Assembly: GCF_028401425.1 (NCBI RefSeq)
Contig: NZ_JAQOMS010000002.1
Location: 558,001 to 622,000 of the forward strand
Length of the DNA: 64,000 nt
Direction of reading: 5' to 3'
From: Psychrosphaera algicola
GTDB taxonomy: Bacteria; Pseudomonadota; Gammaproteobacteria; Enterobacterales; Alteromonadaceae
The notes beneath the pieces were generated by a model that saw only the letters and a program-made list of their open reading frames with translations, made no database searches and was not told the DNA's origin. The translations under genes were made by a program, and so were the position numbers. Each line of letters begins with the position of its first letter. Positions within the stretch are counted from its first letter, which is position 1. Positions 11,281 through 21,647 of the stretch are shown here, piece by piece.

Positions 11281-11451
11281 CTACCGCCATCTGTCTTTAT
11301 GTTTGTTATGTTCTAATAATGTCTTCTGAGGTTTATTTGCTGATTGTTGGGATTGAGTTTTTTGATCCGAGTAAAAAGGTTCCTCCTCGGTTATATCGAG
11401 TTCAGTTAACTTCGTTTTATCGTTTTTTTTATCAGTACCTGCATTTTTCAT
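11281..11451 (-). CDS. Small hydrophilic protein (56 aa)
   Basis: An ATG at 11451 opens 56 codons to a TAG at 11281. An AAGG motif lies about 8 bases before the start, a good ribosome-binding site. The product is highly charged and lacks membrane segments: it begins MKNAGTDKKNDKTKLTELD, has an acidic patch (ITEEEPFY), a Gln/Ser-rich middle and a basic end (HNKHKDRWR). I recognise no family. The ribosome site and an uninterrupted frame with an A8 run support translation, but it may be a chance frame. Confidence 0.4.
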   Translation of the reverse strand: MKNAGTDKKNDKTKLTELDITEEEPFYSDQKTQSQQSANKPQKTLLEHNKHKDRWR

Positions 11452-11622
11452 AATTACCTTATAATTTTCGCCGATTACAGCATCGTAATAGGCATAGATT
11501 TAAGTTTAAGGCATTATGGTTTTAGTATCTGTGCGCTAATGCACCTAGCGTTTTGAATAGCTGCTAACTGTAGTTATAAACTGTTGCCTAGCCAGTGATG
11601 AGTAGATTCTAAGAATTGCAAT

Positions 11623-12333
11623 TTATGCTTTATTTGAAAATTCCGCTAACCTATCCGTTTCTAATTTAACCACCGCATAACACTCACAACAGAGCGTTTC
11701 AAGCATGTCTCTATTTTCGACAGTAATATGTCCACGTTTATAAGTAATAACGCCTAATTTTTGCAACTTGCCAGCAGCCTCAGTAACGCCTTCCCTCCTA
11801 ACTCCGAGCATATTTGCGATCAATTCTTGAGTCATAGTTAAGTTATTTGTCCTAAGTCGATCGAGGGAAAGTAGCAACCAGCGGCAAAGTTGTTGGTCAA
11901 TGGAATGATGACGATTACATACCGCAGTTTGTGCCATTTGTGCGATTAATGATTGAGTGTAACGTAATAGTAACATCCGAATAGTAGAGTCATTATTAAA
12001 TTCACTTCGTAAAACTGATGCTGGAATTTGATATGCGTAACCTGCACTTTGTACCACAGCACGGTTAGGCGTACTTTCACCGCCCATAAAAACGGCAATA
12101 CCAACTAAGCCTTCATTGCCTACTACAGATATCTCTGCTGATGAACCATTTTCAGTAACGTAAAGTAGAGAAACGATGCTGTCTATAGGAAAATAGACAT
12201 GTGTAAGACTTTGGCCTGATTCATAAATAACTTTACCTAAGCGCAATTTAACTAATTTAAGCCTAGGAAAAATTTTATTTGTAACTTCGGTAGGGAAAAA
12301 TTTTAATAACTTATTATCCGTGGGGTTATACAT
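11623..12333 (-). CDS. Crp/Fnr family transcriptional regulator
   Basis: A 236-residue regulator with an N-terminal cyclic-nucleotide-binding-like barrel (residues 15-120, KVIYESGQSLTHVYFPIDS) and a C-terminal winged helix (residues 165-215, MTQELIANMLGVRREGVTEA). It lacks the FNR cysteine cluster at the N-terminus and the conserved PRTSAT-type phosphate-binding cassette of CRP, so neither an Fe-S cluster nor cAMP is the obvious ligand. The VYFPIDSIVSLLY and EGLVGIAVFMGG patterns match the sub-family often annotated as Crp/Fnr regulators of stress and exopolysaccharide genes. The target genes are unknown. It is monocistronic. Confidence 0.8.
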   Translation of the reverse strand: MYNPTDNKLLKFFPTEVTNKIFPRLKLVKLRLGKVIYESGQSLTHVYFPIDSIVSLLYVTENGSSAEISVVGNEGLVGIAVFMGGESTPNRAVVQSAGYAYQIPASVLRSEFNNDSTIRMLLLRYTQSLIAQMAQTAVCNRHHSIDQQLCRWLLLSLDRLRTNNLTMTQELIANMLGVRREGVTEAAGKLQKLGVITYKRGHITVENRDMLETLCCECYAVVKLETDRLAEFSNKA

Positions 12334-12501
12334 ATGACTCCTTAAGTTAATTGATTAATCTAGTTAAGTCACGATTAAAAACTTGCAACTTTTAACGCCA
12401 TTGATAGCTCACTATTTTTACCTACTTTTTATCAATTACATTGATACTAGCACACCTAGTTATCGGTAAGGTTGGTATTTTGTTGATTTCACCACGCTGA
12501 G

Positions 12502-12711
12502 TTAATACCAATTTCATAATTAACTCTTCATGTCAGAGCTTCATCAAACGTGGGAGAATAAGCCAAATTTTCGCCGGTTTAGTCCTTCATGGCCGGATCT
12601 TTTAAGTTAGTTGACTCCTGAGTCGCTCTACCTCCCACATCCTTGTGGTCGTAAATCTAGGGGATTTGACGTACCGCGCATTACGCGACAGGCATTTGAA
12701 TTGGTATAAAC
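12502..12711. repeat. Short inverted-repeat element (MITE-like)
   Basis: About 210 bases bounded by near-perfect terminal inverted repeats: TTAATACCAATTT at the left (12502) and GAATTGGTATAAA at the right (12699-12711). The inside is non-coding and contains a further hairpin motif at 12617-12653. This is the form of a miniature inverted-repeat transposable element or a large extragenic palindrome. I cannot identify the parent transposase. Confidence 0.55.
12617..12653. repeat. 37-base hairpin motif, copy 1
   Basis: The motif reads CCTG, one variable base, GTCGCTCTACCTCC, then a small hairpin (CACATCCTTGTG), then GTCGTA. A second copy of the same length is at 34030-34066 inside an insertion sequence, where the hairpin is TAAATCCATTTA. 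The flanks are the same and the stem bases have changed in pairs. Confidence 0.5.
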
Positions 12712-12913
12712 TTCCAAAAGACGAGTTTAAAAACTTTCATGCTCTAATTAAGTCATTCGTTACTGACTTTTAGAAGGGACCACCTTCTCGTTATAAAAAG
12801 TCGACGGTCAATACCTTGTTTAAAAAGCTTTAAATTTCGCCGAATGATCTATTCAGTATGAAAGATTGGTATAATCCTTAACCTCAAACGATTGATTTTC
12901 TTAAAATTGGCAC

Positions 12914-12938
12914 AAAAAACCTGCATTTAGCAGGTTTT
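12914..12938 (-). terminator. Rho-independent terminator of the DEAD-box helicase gene
   Basis: On the minus strand the sequence gives AACCTGC, a TAAAT loop and GCAGGTTTTTT, a 7-base stem with a T tract, 28 bases after the helicase stop. Confidence 0.8.
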
Positions 12939-12965
12939 ATATTTAAGTCAGCCTAGCGGTTCAAA

Positions 12966-14218
12966 TTAACTTTCTAATTTTCCGCGTTTAAAACGACTTG
13001 CACGTTCAATTTGAGTTTGTGTTGCTTTGTTGGTGCGGCCTGTTTTTGAGTAAGCATGGATATTTTTGATTAAAACATCACGGTTACTCACTTCAAAATC
13101 AGCGTGATGAACTCGCTTAATTTTATTGCCAATTAATTTCTCTATTTTTGCAACCGTATGTTCTTCTTCACGACTTACCAAAGAAATTGCGGTGCCTTTA
13201 TTACCGGCACGGCCAGTACGACCTATGCGGTGAACATAATCTTCTGGCAAATACGGTAAATTAAAGTTAACCACGTAATCTAAGCCTTTTATATCGAGGC
13301 CACGTGCTGCAACTTCTGTTGCTATTAAGACTTGCAGTTTGGTTGATTTAAAGTCCGCTAATGCGCGTCGACGAGCGCCCTGCTTGATATCACCATGACA
13401 CACGGCAACCTCAATGCGTTGCTGTTGCAATGATCCCATTAAACGGTCGGCCTGTTCTTTAGTGCTGGTGAAAACCAACACTTGAAACCAATTGTACTGT
13501 TTAAATAGTTCTAAAAAGAGTTCTACTTTGCGGCGCTCTTCCACTGGGTACATAACATGCTCAATGGTGTCGGCAGTAATGTTTTGTTTTGCGGCACTAA
13601 TAACAACATGGTTTTTAATATTTTATGAGCCAAACCACTTACTGCATGGGAGATGGTCGCAGAGAACAACATCGTCTGGTGCGTAGATGACGTGTATTGG
13701 ATCAATTTTTGAACATCTGTAATAAAGCCCATATCTAACATACGGTCAGCTTCGTCTAATACTACAAATTCAACTTTAGCTAAATCAACATTACATAATG
13801 AAATGTGCTCTAACAAACGACCGGGTGTGGCAATAAGAATATCAGTCCCAGCTTTCAGTTTTGCTGCCTGACCAGACATTTTGCCACCGCCGTAAACTGA
13901 AGTAACGCTAAATGGTAAAAACTGCGCGTATTCTTTAATGGTATTTGCTAATTGCTCAGCAAGCTCGCGAGTTGGCGTTAAAACAAGCGCAAGTGGACTC
14001 GAAGACATTTCAGTAACAGGCTTATCAATCAATTTTTGTAAAATGGGTAATGCAAACGCAGCGGATTTACCGGTCCCTGTTTGTGCATTAGCTAATACAT
14101 CTTTTCCGCGACGTATTGATGGAATAGCCTGTTGTTGAATTGGCGTCATTTCAGAATAGCCACAAGCATCAATGGCTTGTTGTAATTCTGGGGCAAAATC
14201 TTGTGAAGAAAACTTCAT
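12966..14218 (-). CDS. DEAD-box RNA helicase, RhlE-like (one frameshift)
   Basis: ATP-dependent RNA helicase. The Q motif (MTPIQQQAIP), Walker A motif I (ANAQTGTGKSAAF), PTRELAEQ, TPGRLLEH, the DEAD motif (VVLDEADRMLDMGF), SAT (LFSATIS), and C-terminal motifs V (IATEVAARGLDIKGLDYV) and VI (HRIGRTGRAG) are all present. The frame breaks at about 13612, where an A run after KIL is one short. With one more A it reads KILKNHVVISAAKQNITADT into MYPVEERRKVELFL. The total is about 418 residues with a short basic tail, fitting RhlE/SrmB-type helicases of ribosome assembly or RNA decay. I cannot name the exact paralogue. Confidence 0.88.
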
Positions 14219-14401
14219 ACGGCATTCCTATTGGGCTAATGCAAAACGAATATTTAGCGACTAATTTGGGCATAAAAACGCCACTGCTAAATTTTGATCG
14301 CGCATTGTACAGGATTTTTTACCTTTTAACTGCTTTGTTGATAAAACAATCTAAAAATATTCAACACTGAACACAGTCGTTGGTTTTTTGGCTTTGTGAA
14401 A

Positions 14402-14950
14402 TTAAGCTTTACGTAGATGATTCGCAACTTTCGCCAAAACTATTGCACCGGCCGTTGAAACGTTCAACGAATTTCCCATACCAAACATAGGAATATGGAT
14501 ATGCTGGTCGCTTATCTGCAATGCCGCTTCGCTAACACCTTTTCGTTCATTACCAAACACTAAAACGCAAGGAGACGCATAGTCCACCTCGCTATAATCA
14601 ACAGACTCCTGACAAAGTTCTACACTATAAATGGTATTGCCCTGCTCTTTGAGGACATTTAAGGTCGATATCGTATCGTTACTGTATTCAATGCAAACCC
14701 ATTTTGCTTCGTTTCTAGATGCTTTCTTAAATTTTTTGTCAGAGATAGTTAACTCACCGCAAATGATGATTTTTTCTATTGCAAAGGCATCTGCTAAGCG
14801 GATAAACGAACCAATGTTATAGCTATTTGTAACATTGTCTAAAACCAGTATTAACGGTGTTTTAGGTTGCGACAAATACTCTTCCCGACTTGGTTTACTT
14901 TTTCTCAGATCTTCTTTTGTCATTTGCATTCTAGATTGCATGTTTTCCAC
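14402..14950 (-). CDS. SpoU/TrmH family tRNA/rRNA 2'-O-methyltransferase
   Basis: A 182-residue SAM-dependent RNA ribose methylase of the SPOUT fold. The three family motifs are visible: motif 1 NVTNSYNIGSFIRLADAF (residues 40-57), motif 2 LVFGNERKGVS (residues 130-140) and motif 3 IPMFGMGNSLNVSTAGAIVL (residues 150-170). The last two form the SAM-binding trefoil knot. It lacks the N-terminal substrate-binding domain of RlmB. The target nucleotide is unknown. Intact and monocistronic. Confidence 0.85.
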   Translation of the reverse strand: MENMQSRMQMTKEDLRKSKPSREEYLSQPKTPLILVLDNVTNSYNIGSFIRLADAFAIEKIIICGELTISDKKFKKASRNEAKWVCIEYSNDTISTLNVLKEQGNTIYSVELCQESVDYSEVDYASPCVLVFGNERKGVSEAALQISDQHIHIPMFGMGNSLNVSTAGAIVLAKVANHLRKA

Positions 14951-14991
14951 TTTAATTCAGGTCATTCCAACTACTAATTCAGTCGCAATAT

Positions 14992-15345
14992 TTACGTCGC
15001 GATAAGCATTGCTCGGTTACAATACGTTGCTTTTTCAAAGTCATATATATTCATCGCAATATTATTAACACTTGGAAAAAGGCTCACGAGATGTTTTACA
15101 ATTTCATGTGACAACATGGCTTTTTGATCGATATTCCGCCCTTCCATAATATGCGCAAATACATGAATAAAATCGCTTGTTTGCGCACCGACTAAAAAAG
15201 TATCAAATGCGTTAACACGAACTTTAATATCGCCTTCGTCGAACAACCCTGTTGAAAACGCGACTTTGTGAACGCCGCTAATTACAGACTTTTCATCATG
15301 TTGCGCCAAAACATTTTTTGAACAGTCAATGACAAAGTGTGGCAT
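14992..15345 (-). CDS. 5-carboxymethyl-2-hydroxymuconate isomerase family protein
   Basis: A 117-residue protein of the CHMI family, a tautomerase relative. The N-terminal MPHFVIDCS places Pro at position 2, the catalytic base of this superfamily. In the homoprotocatechuate pathway the enzyme isomerises 5-carboxymethyl-2-hydroxymuconate. No other hpa/hpc genes are nearby, so the substrate here may differ. Family blocks KVRVNAFDTFLVG and HIMEGRNIDQKAMLS are well kept. Confidence 0.8.
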   Translation of the reverse strand: MPHFVIDCSKNVLAQHDEKSVISGVHKVAFSTGLFDEGDIKVRVNAFDTFLVGAQTSDFIHVFAHIMEGRNIDQKAMLSHEIVKHLVSLFPSVNNIAMNIYDFEKATYCNRAMLIAT

Positions 15346-15411
15346 TACTTCTCCTAGCTAATCATTCTTTTCAGCCATAAACCCAAAGATTATCTAACTG
15401 ACAAAAGGTTG

Positions 15412-15681
15412 TTAGTTTTCGTCGACTAAAACAACAGAAACAAGTTTATGAACTAAAGGCGACACCACTAAAATGGTTGGGAACGCGACAATAAAGGCAA
15501 AGCTCCAAGCCTGTAGCCAAATTGAAACGATATTTGACACAAATCCAACATTAAATACAGAGATGATAAACGACATTATGCAAGACATTAAAAATGCCAT
15601 AAAAAATGAAAAAACTAATTTGTGATGTTTTCGTGAAATCATTAAAAAATCCATAAATGTTTGAACTGAAGACCGCTTCAT
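15412..15681 (-). CDS. DUF2798 small membrane protein
   Basis: An 89-residue protein with two predicted membrane helices: residues 22-45 (LVFSFFMAFLMSCIMSFIISV) and residues 55-82 (WLQAWSFAFIVAFPTILVVSPLV). The arrangement is that of DUF2798 proteins: a helix ending in MSFI, an Asn-containing loop, then W-x-x-A-W and a second helix with FP and the P-L-V end. No function is established. Intact. Confidence 0.75.
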   Translation of the reverse strand: MKRSSVQTFMDFLMISRKHHKLVFSFFMAFLMSCIMSFIISVFNVGFVSNIVSIWLQAWSFAFIVAFPTILVVSPLVHKLVSVVLVDEN

Positions 15682-15898
15682 TCGCGACCAATTCGATTAT
15701 TCTACAACGGCAGTAAAGGCCAATATTCTGTTAACTGACGTAATTTGAGGCAAATTTTCATAGGGTTACTTTTTGTTTATGCACCACTATCTTTATTCAC
15801 CACTATGTTTATTCACAATAATGTTAATGCTTTTGATGACTATTGTACTATCGAATTATGACTAAAGCACAAACTCCGTCAATACGCACAAATACAGT

Positions 15899-16597
15899 TT
15901 ATATGTCGCCAAATTTAACTATTGGTTGACCCGCTTGCCACAAAGGGTATTTTGCCATCACTTTGGTAAACATAGCGCTTTGCAAATAACGGTTAAGCCA
16001 ACGTTTAACATTTGGATAAGATGACTGCAGATACCACTTACGTTCGACTCTGGCAAACTGCCGAATAAACGGTAAAAGCGCAATGTCGGCCAAACTTTCG
16101 TCATCATCAATTAAATACGCATGTGAACTTAGACGTTGTTCTAACGCTTTAATATACATTTCACAGGCTTCGCGTTTTTGCTGTAAATCATCTTCGTGAT
16201 AACGCTTCGCGCATTTATATTGTTCCAAACAAGTTTTAAACTCGGTATCAAAGACGTGGACCAGCGCCAATATATCCTCTAATTCTTTGCTCAGAACACT
16301 CGATACACTCGATTCAACCGGCTTGTTTTTATCGTTAAATTGAGTTCGTAACAGATTACTCGGATCGCTTTGGTTTAATACCCAAAGCATGACCTCTAAA
16401 CTTTCATCAATGACCTTATTAGGGGTGACAACCAATACGGGCACCGTTGCTTTTGGCGACGCCAATAGCATTTCAGTTGGTTTGTTACTTAATACTATGT
16501 CACGTAATTCAACGGCTTGTTTCGTTCTAAAAATTGCTAATCGAGCTCGCATTGCAAAAGGACAATTTCGTAAAGAATATAAAATAGGTAACGTCAT
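15899..16597 (-). CDS. Glutathione S-transferase-like protein
   Basis: A 232-residue protein with a thioredoxin-fold N-terminus (LYSLRNCPFAMRARLAIFRT, residues 6-25) and an all-helical C-terminal domain (residues 90-225) ending in WLNRYL and YPLWQAGQPI. The single Cys after RN (CPFAMR) corresponds to the glutaredoxin-like active site and suggests the omega/YfcG-like or glutaredoxin-like GST group. ESLEVMLWVL is the glutathione-binding block. The substrate is unknown. It is divergently placed from the U32 gene at 16774. Confidence 0.8.
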   Translation of the reverse strand: MTLPILYSLRNCPFAMRARLAIFRTKQAVELRDIVLSNKPTEMLLASPKATVPVLVVTPNKVIDESLEVMLWVLNQSDPSNLLRTQFNDKNKPVESSVSSVLSKELEDILALVHVFDTEFKTCLEQYKCAKRYHEDDLQQKREACEMYIKALEQRLSSHAYLIDDDESLADIALLPFIRQFARVERKWYLQSSYPNVKRWLNRYLQSAMFTKVMAKYPLWQAGQPIVKFGDI

Positions 16598-16773
16598 TAA
16601 CTTGGTATTGCCTTGGATTTAACCGCATTTAAAATAAAAAGCCTTATTAATATACAGCGCATTAGGAAATTACCCATTTTAGCGGTATTAAGTGGCGTAT
16701 TATACAGGTAAAATTGCCGTCGCAAAAATTTCAATCAGTATTTAGTTTACGTAATTAACAAGAAGTTGAATAA

Positions 16774-19088
16774 ATGAATCCTAAAATAGAATTATTAGCC
16801 TACAGGTGGTGATATTGACGCGATAAAAGCGGCAATAATAGCGGGTGCTGACGCAGTGTATTGTGGCCTAGACACATTTAATGCCCGTAACCGCGCCTCT
16901 AACATCTCATTCGACGAACTTGTTGGTGTAATTCGTTTAGCTCATCATTACCAATGCGAAATTTTCTTAACCTTAAACATAGTTATTTTAGAGCGCGAGT
17001 TTAAGTCAATCGCTAAATTACTGAGCAAACTTGCTAATACCACACTAGATGGCGTTATCGTACAAGATATCGGTTTGTTTTACGTACTCAAAAAATACTT
17101 TCCAACCCTTGATATACATGCTTCAACACAGATGACCACACACAATGTTGGGCAAATTCCTTTCCTTAAAAAACTCGGAGCGTCTCGTGTAAACTTATCC
17201 CGAGAACTTAATTTAAAAGAAATAACCGCAATGGCCGAAACCGGCCACAGACATAATGTACTCACGGAAGTTTTTGTACATGGCTCGCTCTGTGTTGCGT
17301 TTTCAGGATTATGTTATTCAACGTCTGCAAGTGTAGGCAATTCAGGTAACCGCGGAAGATGCAGTCAGGCCTGCCGCGAAGAATACGAAACAACGCCATC
17401 GGGCAATAACTTCCCTTTAAATATAAAAGATAATTCTGCGTTTTTCGACTTACCGGCCCTTATCGAAGCAGGTGTTCATTCTTTTAAAGTTGAAGGTCGT
17501 ATAAAAGGTGCAAGCTACGTACATACTGTTATTGATAGTTTTAGAAAACAAATTGATGGTTTTGTTAAAACCGGAGAATTAACCGAAAACGGTGAACGGT
17601 TATACAAAGTATTTAACCGCGATTTTTCTAACGCATTTTTACGCGGCGATTTAAACCAATCTATGTTTATCGAAAACCCACGGGATAATTCGAAAAACCA
17701 TGCGATAGAAGCAAGTAATGCAATATCGGTCGTGCAAATTCATGATGTCGAACAAAACCTAAGCCAAGAAAAAGACCAAATCACTGCCTCAGTATTTGAC
17801 AAAATAAGACACCTTACCATAGACAAACCGTCTCTAACGCTGGCGTTTAGTGGCGATGTGGGTACAGCATTGACGATAACAGTGACCACAGAAGAAATAT
17901 TATCGCTTAGTAGTAAACCTATCATAAATACCTTTACTGTTGAGTCAACAGAGTTGTTAAAATTGTCAGGTAAAGCGCCGCTCGATCAAGCTGCAATCGA
18001 CAAACGTTTCAAAAATTTAGACAGCGCTGCATTTAACCTTGGTCGCAATCGAAACAAGCGGCTTAGCAAATAACGTAAGCATTCCTTTTAGTATTTTGAC
18101 GTTATTAAAAAATGAAGTTCGCTACTTATTAAATAACGGCCTTAAAGTACTGCCAGAAGTTATTTTGCCTAAACTCGAAGATCATCCTAAATCATCACCA
18201 AATAAACCAAATTCTCGTGCAAATTTATCACTACTAATTTGTGATGAAGCAGATGTTGGCTTAGCAGACATTACCGACGCCGACATTTACTTTAAATTGC
18301 CCGACGCTTATAAACGTGGTTGCACCAAATATGTCGGCTTTTTACAGGATAACCCTCGACTGATCCCTTGGTTTCCACCGGTTCTTATTGGTAAGGATTT
18401 TGACGTTGCATTAAATATTTTAGAACAAGTCAAACCTAAACTTATTGTAACCAACAATACAGGAATAGCACATCGAGCTTATGAGTTAGGTATTAAGTGG
18501 ATTGCAGGGCCATTTTTAAACACGACAAACACCTATGCCTTACTCGCGATGCAAGAAGAGTTTAATTGCAGCGGTGCGTTCATTTCTAATGAAATAAATC
18601 GACCACAGTTAAAAAGCCTTTCCAGACCCAAAGGGTTTAAGTTGTTGTACAGTATTTATCATCCAATTTTATTGATGGCGAGCAGGCAGTGTTTCTTTCA
18701 ACAAAGTGTCGGTTGTGAAAAGCCGCGAATTGATAATGGCTGTATGTTGTCGTGTGATAAATCCACGAGCATCACAAATCTAAAGGGCGATTCATTTGCA
18801 ATAGATAAACAAAAAGCTGGCTATCCAAGTATTTATAACAAAGATCAATTTTTGAACACTGAAGTCATCGACGATCTGAGTGACTTGTTCGACGACTTTA
18901 TGATTGATTTAACTAATATTGGTGCCGGTGATAAACAAAGCCCCGACAAAGCGGAACTTATTGCTCAATTTGAACAATACCTAGAATTAACTTCTGCGGT
19001 AAATAAAGACGCCAGTACCCAAATTAACCAAACGCTTAACGCTATGGTTCCTGAGTCTACAAATGTTCAATACCACAATGGATTGTAG
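16774..19088 (+). CDS. U32 family peptidase-like protein, RlhA type (two frameshifts)
   Basis: Family U32 proteins with this two-part layout include RlhA, which makes 5-hydroxycytidine in 23S rRNA together with prephenate and iron-sulfur supply. The N-terminal MNPKIELLA should continue as a small loop into GGDIDAIKAAIIAGADAVYCG; the frame slips near 16800, where a C run is short by two. The U32 block EVFVHGSLCVAFSGLC(x)7SVGNSGNRGRC shows the conserved cysteines. After LDSAAFNL the frame slips at about 18040, where GG should be G. The second half continues VAIETSGLANNV with a Cys-containing end (QSVGCEKPRIDNGCMLSC). The repaired length is about 770 residues. U32 members TrhP (YegQ) and UbiU are shorter. 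Confidence 0.75.
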
Positions 19089-19122
19089 TTTAAATATCGC
19101 GAGATAAGTCGTCATATTAACC

Positions 19123-19154
19123 TTGGGGTATATGGTTACAATACCATTACCCCA
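19123..19154 (+). terminator. Hairpin after the U32 gene
   Basis: An imperfect palindrome, with TTGGGGTA and TATGGT facing ACCAT and TACCCCAA. It lies 35 bases after the stop and lacks a T tract. It may act as a terminator or a stabilising 3' structure. Confidence 0.4.
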
Positions 19155-19333
19155 AATGACGCAGAGTTTAATTTACTGTTAATTATTCGAATAATAATTA
19201 ACACACCTCTATCATTTATTTATTCACCTTCCTTAATTTAATGACCCATATTAGTAGTTTTACTCACTGACCACGTCATGTAATCACCTTGAAAAATTCA
19301 ATAATTTACAGTAGCAATTAATCGTCAATTTAG

Positions 19334-19347
19334 TTGATCTAAATCAA
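19334..19347 (+). promoter_or_regulatory. FNR/Dnr-type operator upstream of nirK
   Basis: TTGATCTAAATCAA is a perfect match to the palindromic consensus TTGAT-N4-ATCAA bound by FNR, ANR and DNR/NnrR regulators. It sits 68 bases before the nirK start. It is expected to switch on the nir genes without oxygen or in the presence of nitrogen oxides. The Crp-like protein at 11623 is a possible but unproven binder. Confidence 0.8.
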
Positions 19348-19415
19348 GCCAACATTCCATCAATAGCCAATACTCACCCCATAGATTTTAATTCAGTTAA
19401 CAAAAGGTTAATGGC

Positions 19416-20817
19416 ATGAGAGTTCGACAAATTACACACATAATTGGGTTGTTGTTCGTCATTGGAGTTATATCAGGTAATGCACAGGCCAATAACTTAA
19501 AAACAGAAAAGGCAATACTGACTGCCCCGCCAATGGTGCCACCTCCACTCAACCGCGATCACAGTGCTAAAGTGGTTATTAAACTCGAAACCAAAGAGCA
19601 AATAGGCGCTCTCGCCGATGGCGTTGACTATGTTTTTTGGTCCTTTGGTGACACGGTTCGAAGTAGTTTTATTCGGGTCCGTGAAGGCGATGAGATCGAA
19701 TTTCATTTGTCGAATCACCCGAGTTCTAAAATGCCACATAATATCGATTTACATGCGGTAACCGGACCTATAGTGGCGGCGCCGAGTCATCATTTACCGC
19801 CCAGGACACACATCGACATTTAGCTTTAAGGCTCTAAATCCGGGTTTGTATATCTATCACTGTGCCACAGCACCGGTTGGGATGCATATTGCAAACGGTA
19901 TGTATGGACTCATTTTGGTCGAACCTGAAGAAGGCCTACCACCTGTAGATAGAGAATATTATGTTGTTCAAGGCGATTTTTATACCAAAGGAGAGTTTGG
20001 TGAGGCCGGTTTACAACCTTTTGATATGGCAAAAGCCATCGACGAGGACGCAGACTATGTTGTATTTAATGGCTCTGTTGGCAGTACAACAAATGAAAAT
20101 GCATTGACCGCGAAAGTTGGTGAAACCGTTCGACTCTATGTTGGTAACGGTGGCCCCAACTTAGTATCGTCGTTCCACGTTATCGGAGAAATATTTGATA
20201 CTGTCTATGTTGAAGGTGGAGATCTCAAAAATCATAACGTGCAGACTACATTAATTCCAGCGGGCGGCGCTGCCATTGTCGAATTTAAAGTCGAAGTACT
20301 AGGAACCTTTATTTTAGTCGATCATTCTATTTTTAGAGCGTTCAACAAAGGTGCATTGGCCATGCTCAAAGTCGAAGGAGCTGAAGCAGAGGCAATATTT
20401 TCAGGCAAACAAGCCGACAGTGTATATTTACCAGAAGGCTCAGCAATTCAATCACTTGAAAATAATCATATGGCTGTTACGGCAAAAACCAAAGCTGAAC
20501 AAATTCGCTTCGGCCAACGTGTATACGAGGCCAACTGCATGGCTTGTCATCAATCAAACGGTCAAGGGATCCCTTCTGCATTTCCACCGTTAGCAAAGTC
20601 TGACTACCTAATTGCCAACCCTATGTTAGGTGTAGATGCAATTATTCATGGCCTTTCAGGTCCGGTTAAGGTCAATGATGTAACCTATAATAGTGTTATG
20701 CCAGCAATGAGCCTTAATGATCAAGATATAGCTAATGTGATCACTTTTGTCCTTAATAGTTGGGATAACCTAGGTGGCCAAGTGACCGCAAACGAAGTGG
20801 CAAAAAGGCGTAAATAA
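19416..20817 (+). CDS. nirK: Copper nitrite reductase with C-terminal cytochrome c (one frameshift)
   Basis: Periplasmic enzyme that reduces nitrite to nitric oxide in denitrification. It has a signal peptide (MRVRQITHIIGLLFVIG). Copper ligands are visible in the first cupredoxin domain (MPHNIDLHAV) and in YHCATAPVGMHIANGMYG (Cys, His and Met of the type 1 site and a type 2 His). SFHVIGEIFD in the second domain supplies another His. A class I cytochrome c domain follows (CMACH at about residue 380, axial Met in VMPAMSL), giving the three-domain NirK form seen in Ralstonia and Pseudoalteromonas. The frame breaks at 19800, where a CCC should be CC; repaired, it reads SHHLPPGHTSTFSFK. It starts 68 bases after an FNR box. 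Confidence 0.9.
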
Positions 20818-20818
20818 C

Positions 20819-21647
20819 ATGATTACGATGTTGTTGCTGATGTCCGCAACATTGACAGAGCCGTCAAATATGGTGGCTCTGCCAAAAGGAAACTATAGGC
20901 CGCTTTACATGAGTAAAACCAGCCCACAAACAAAAGTAGACGCCTTTAGCATTGATGTAACCCCGGTGACCAACCAACAATATCTAACCTTTGTATTGAC
21001 TAATCCAAGGTGGCAACCAAATTCAATACCGCAAATATTTGCAGAACCCCAATATCTTCAACATTGGCAACCAATAGCAGATCAAAAAACTAGCGAATTT
21101 AATGATGAAAACAAGTTAGTAACGCTTCCTTCTGCAGATCAAATGAATAGTCCTGTGACAAATGTATCTTGGTTTGCCGCACAGGCCTATTGCAAGGCTC
21201 AAAACAAACGGTTACCTACGGTTGCTGAATGGGAACGAGTCGCAAGTGCTAGCGAAACTCAGGAAAATGGCAGTTTAGAAAAGGATTATCATGCTCGTAT
21301 TTTAGAATGGTATAGCCGCCCGAATAGCAAGTTTTTACCAGAAGTTGGCTTAACATCGGCAAACTATTGGGGGTAAAAGACTTACATGGATTGATATGGG
21401 AATGGACTGAGGATTTTAACTCTGCCTTGGTCAGCGGCGAATCCCGCAGCGACAGTAATATCAATCAAAAATTATTTTGTGCTGCTGGCGCACAGGGGCG
21501 GCTGACCCAAGTGATTATGCCGCATTTATGCGATTTGGCTTTAGGTCAAGTTTACAGGCCAAATTCACCTTACCAAACTTAGGTTTTCGGTGCGCTAAAA
21601 CATACGCGACAACATACGCTACAACACAGGATCAAACTAATGATTAA
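20819..21647 (+). CDS. nirV: NirV-like SUMF1/FGE-domain protein (two frameshifts)
   Basis: A formylglycine-generating-enzyme-like (SUMF1) protein. Its neighbour relation to nirK, one base after the stop, is that of NirV, whose role in denitrification remains unclear. Family blocks are FSIDVTPVTNQQYLTFVLTN, MNSPVTNVSWFAAQAYC with KRLPTVAEWE, then LHGLIWEWTEDFN and finally the expected LGFRCAK. The frame breaks at about 21370 (GGGGG one G short) and at about 21493. After the second repair the frame continues to a TAA at 21647 and overlaps the start of the SCO gene. No signal peptide other than a short hydrophobic start is clear. Confidence 0.78.

Noticed and set aside
11623..12333. FNR itself
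   Set aside because: The N-terminal Fe-S cysteine cluster is missing, so it is not an oxygen-sensing FNR, though it is of the Crp/Fnr family.
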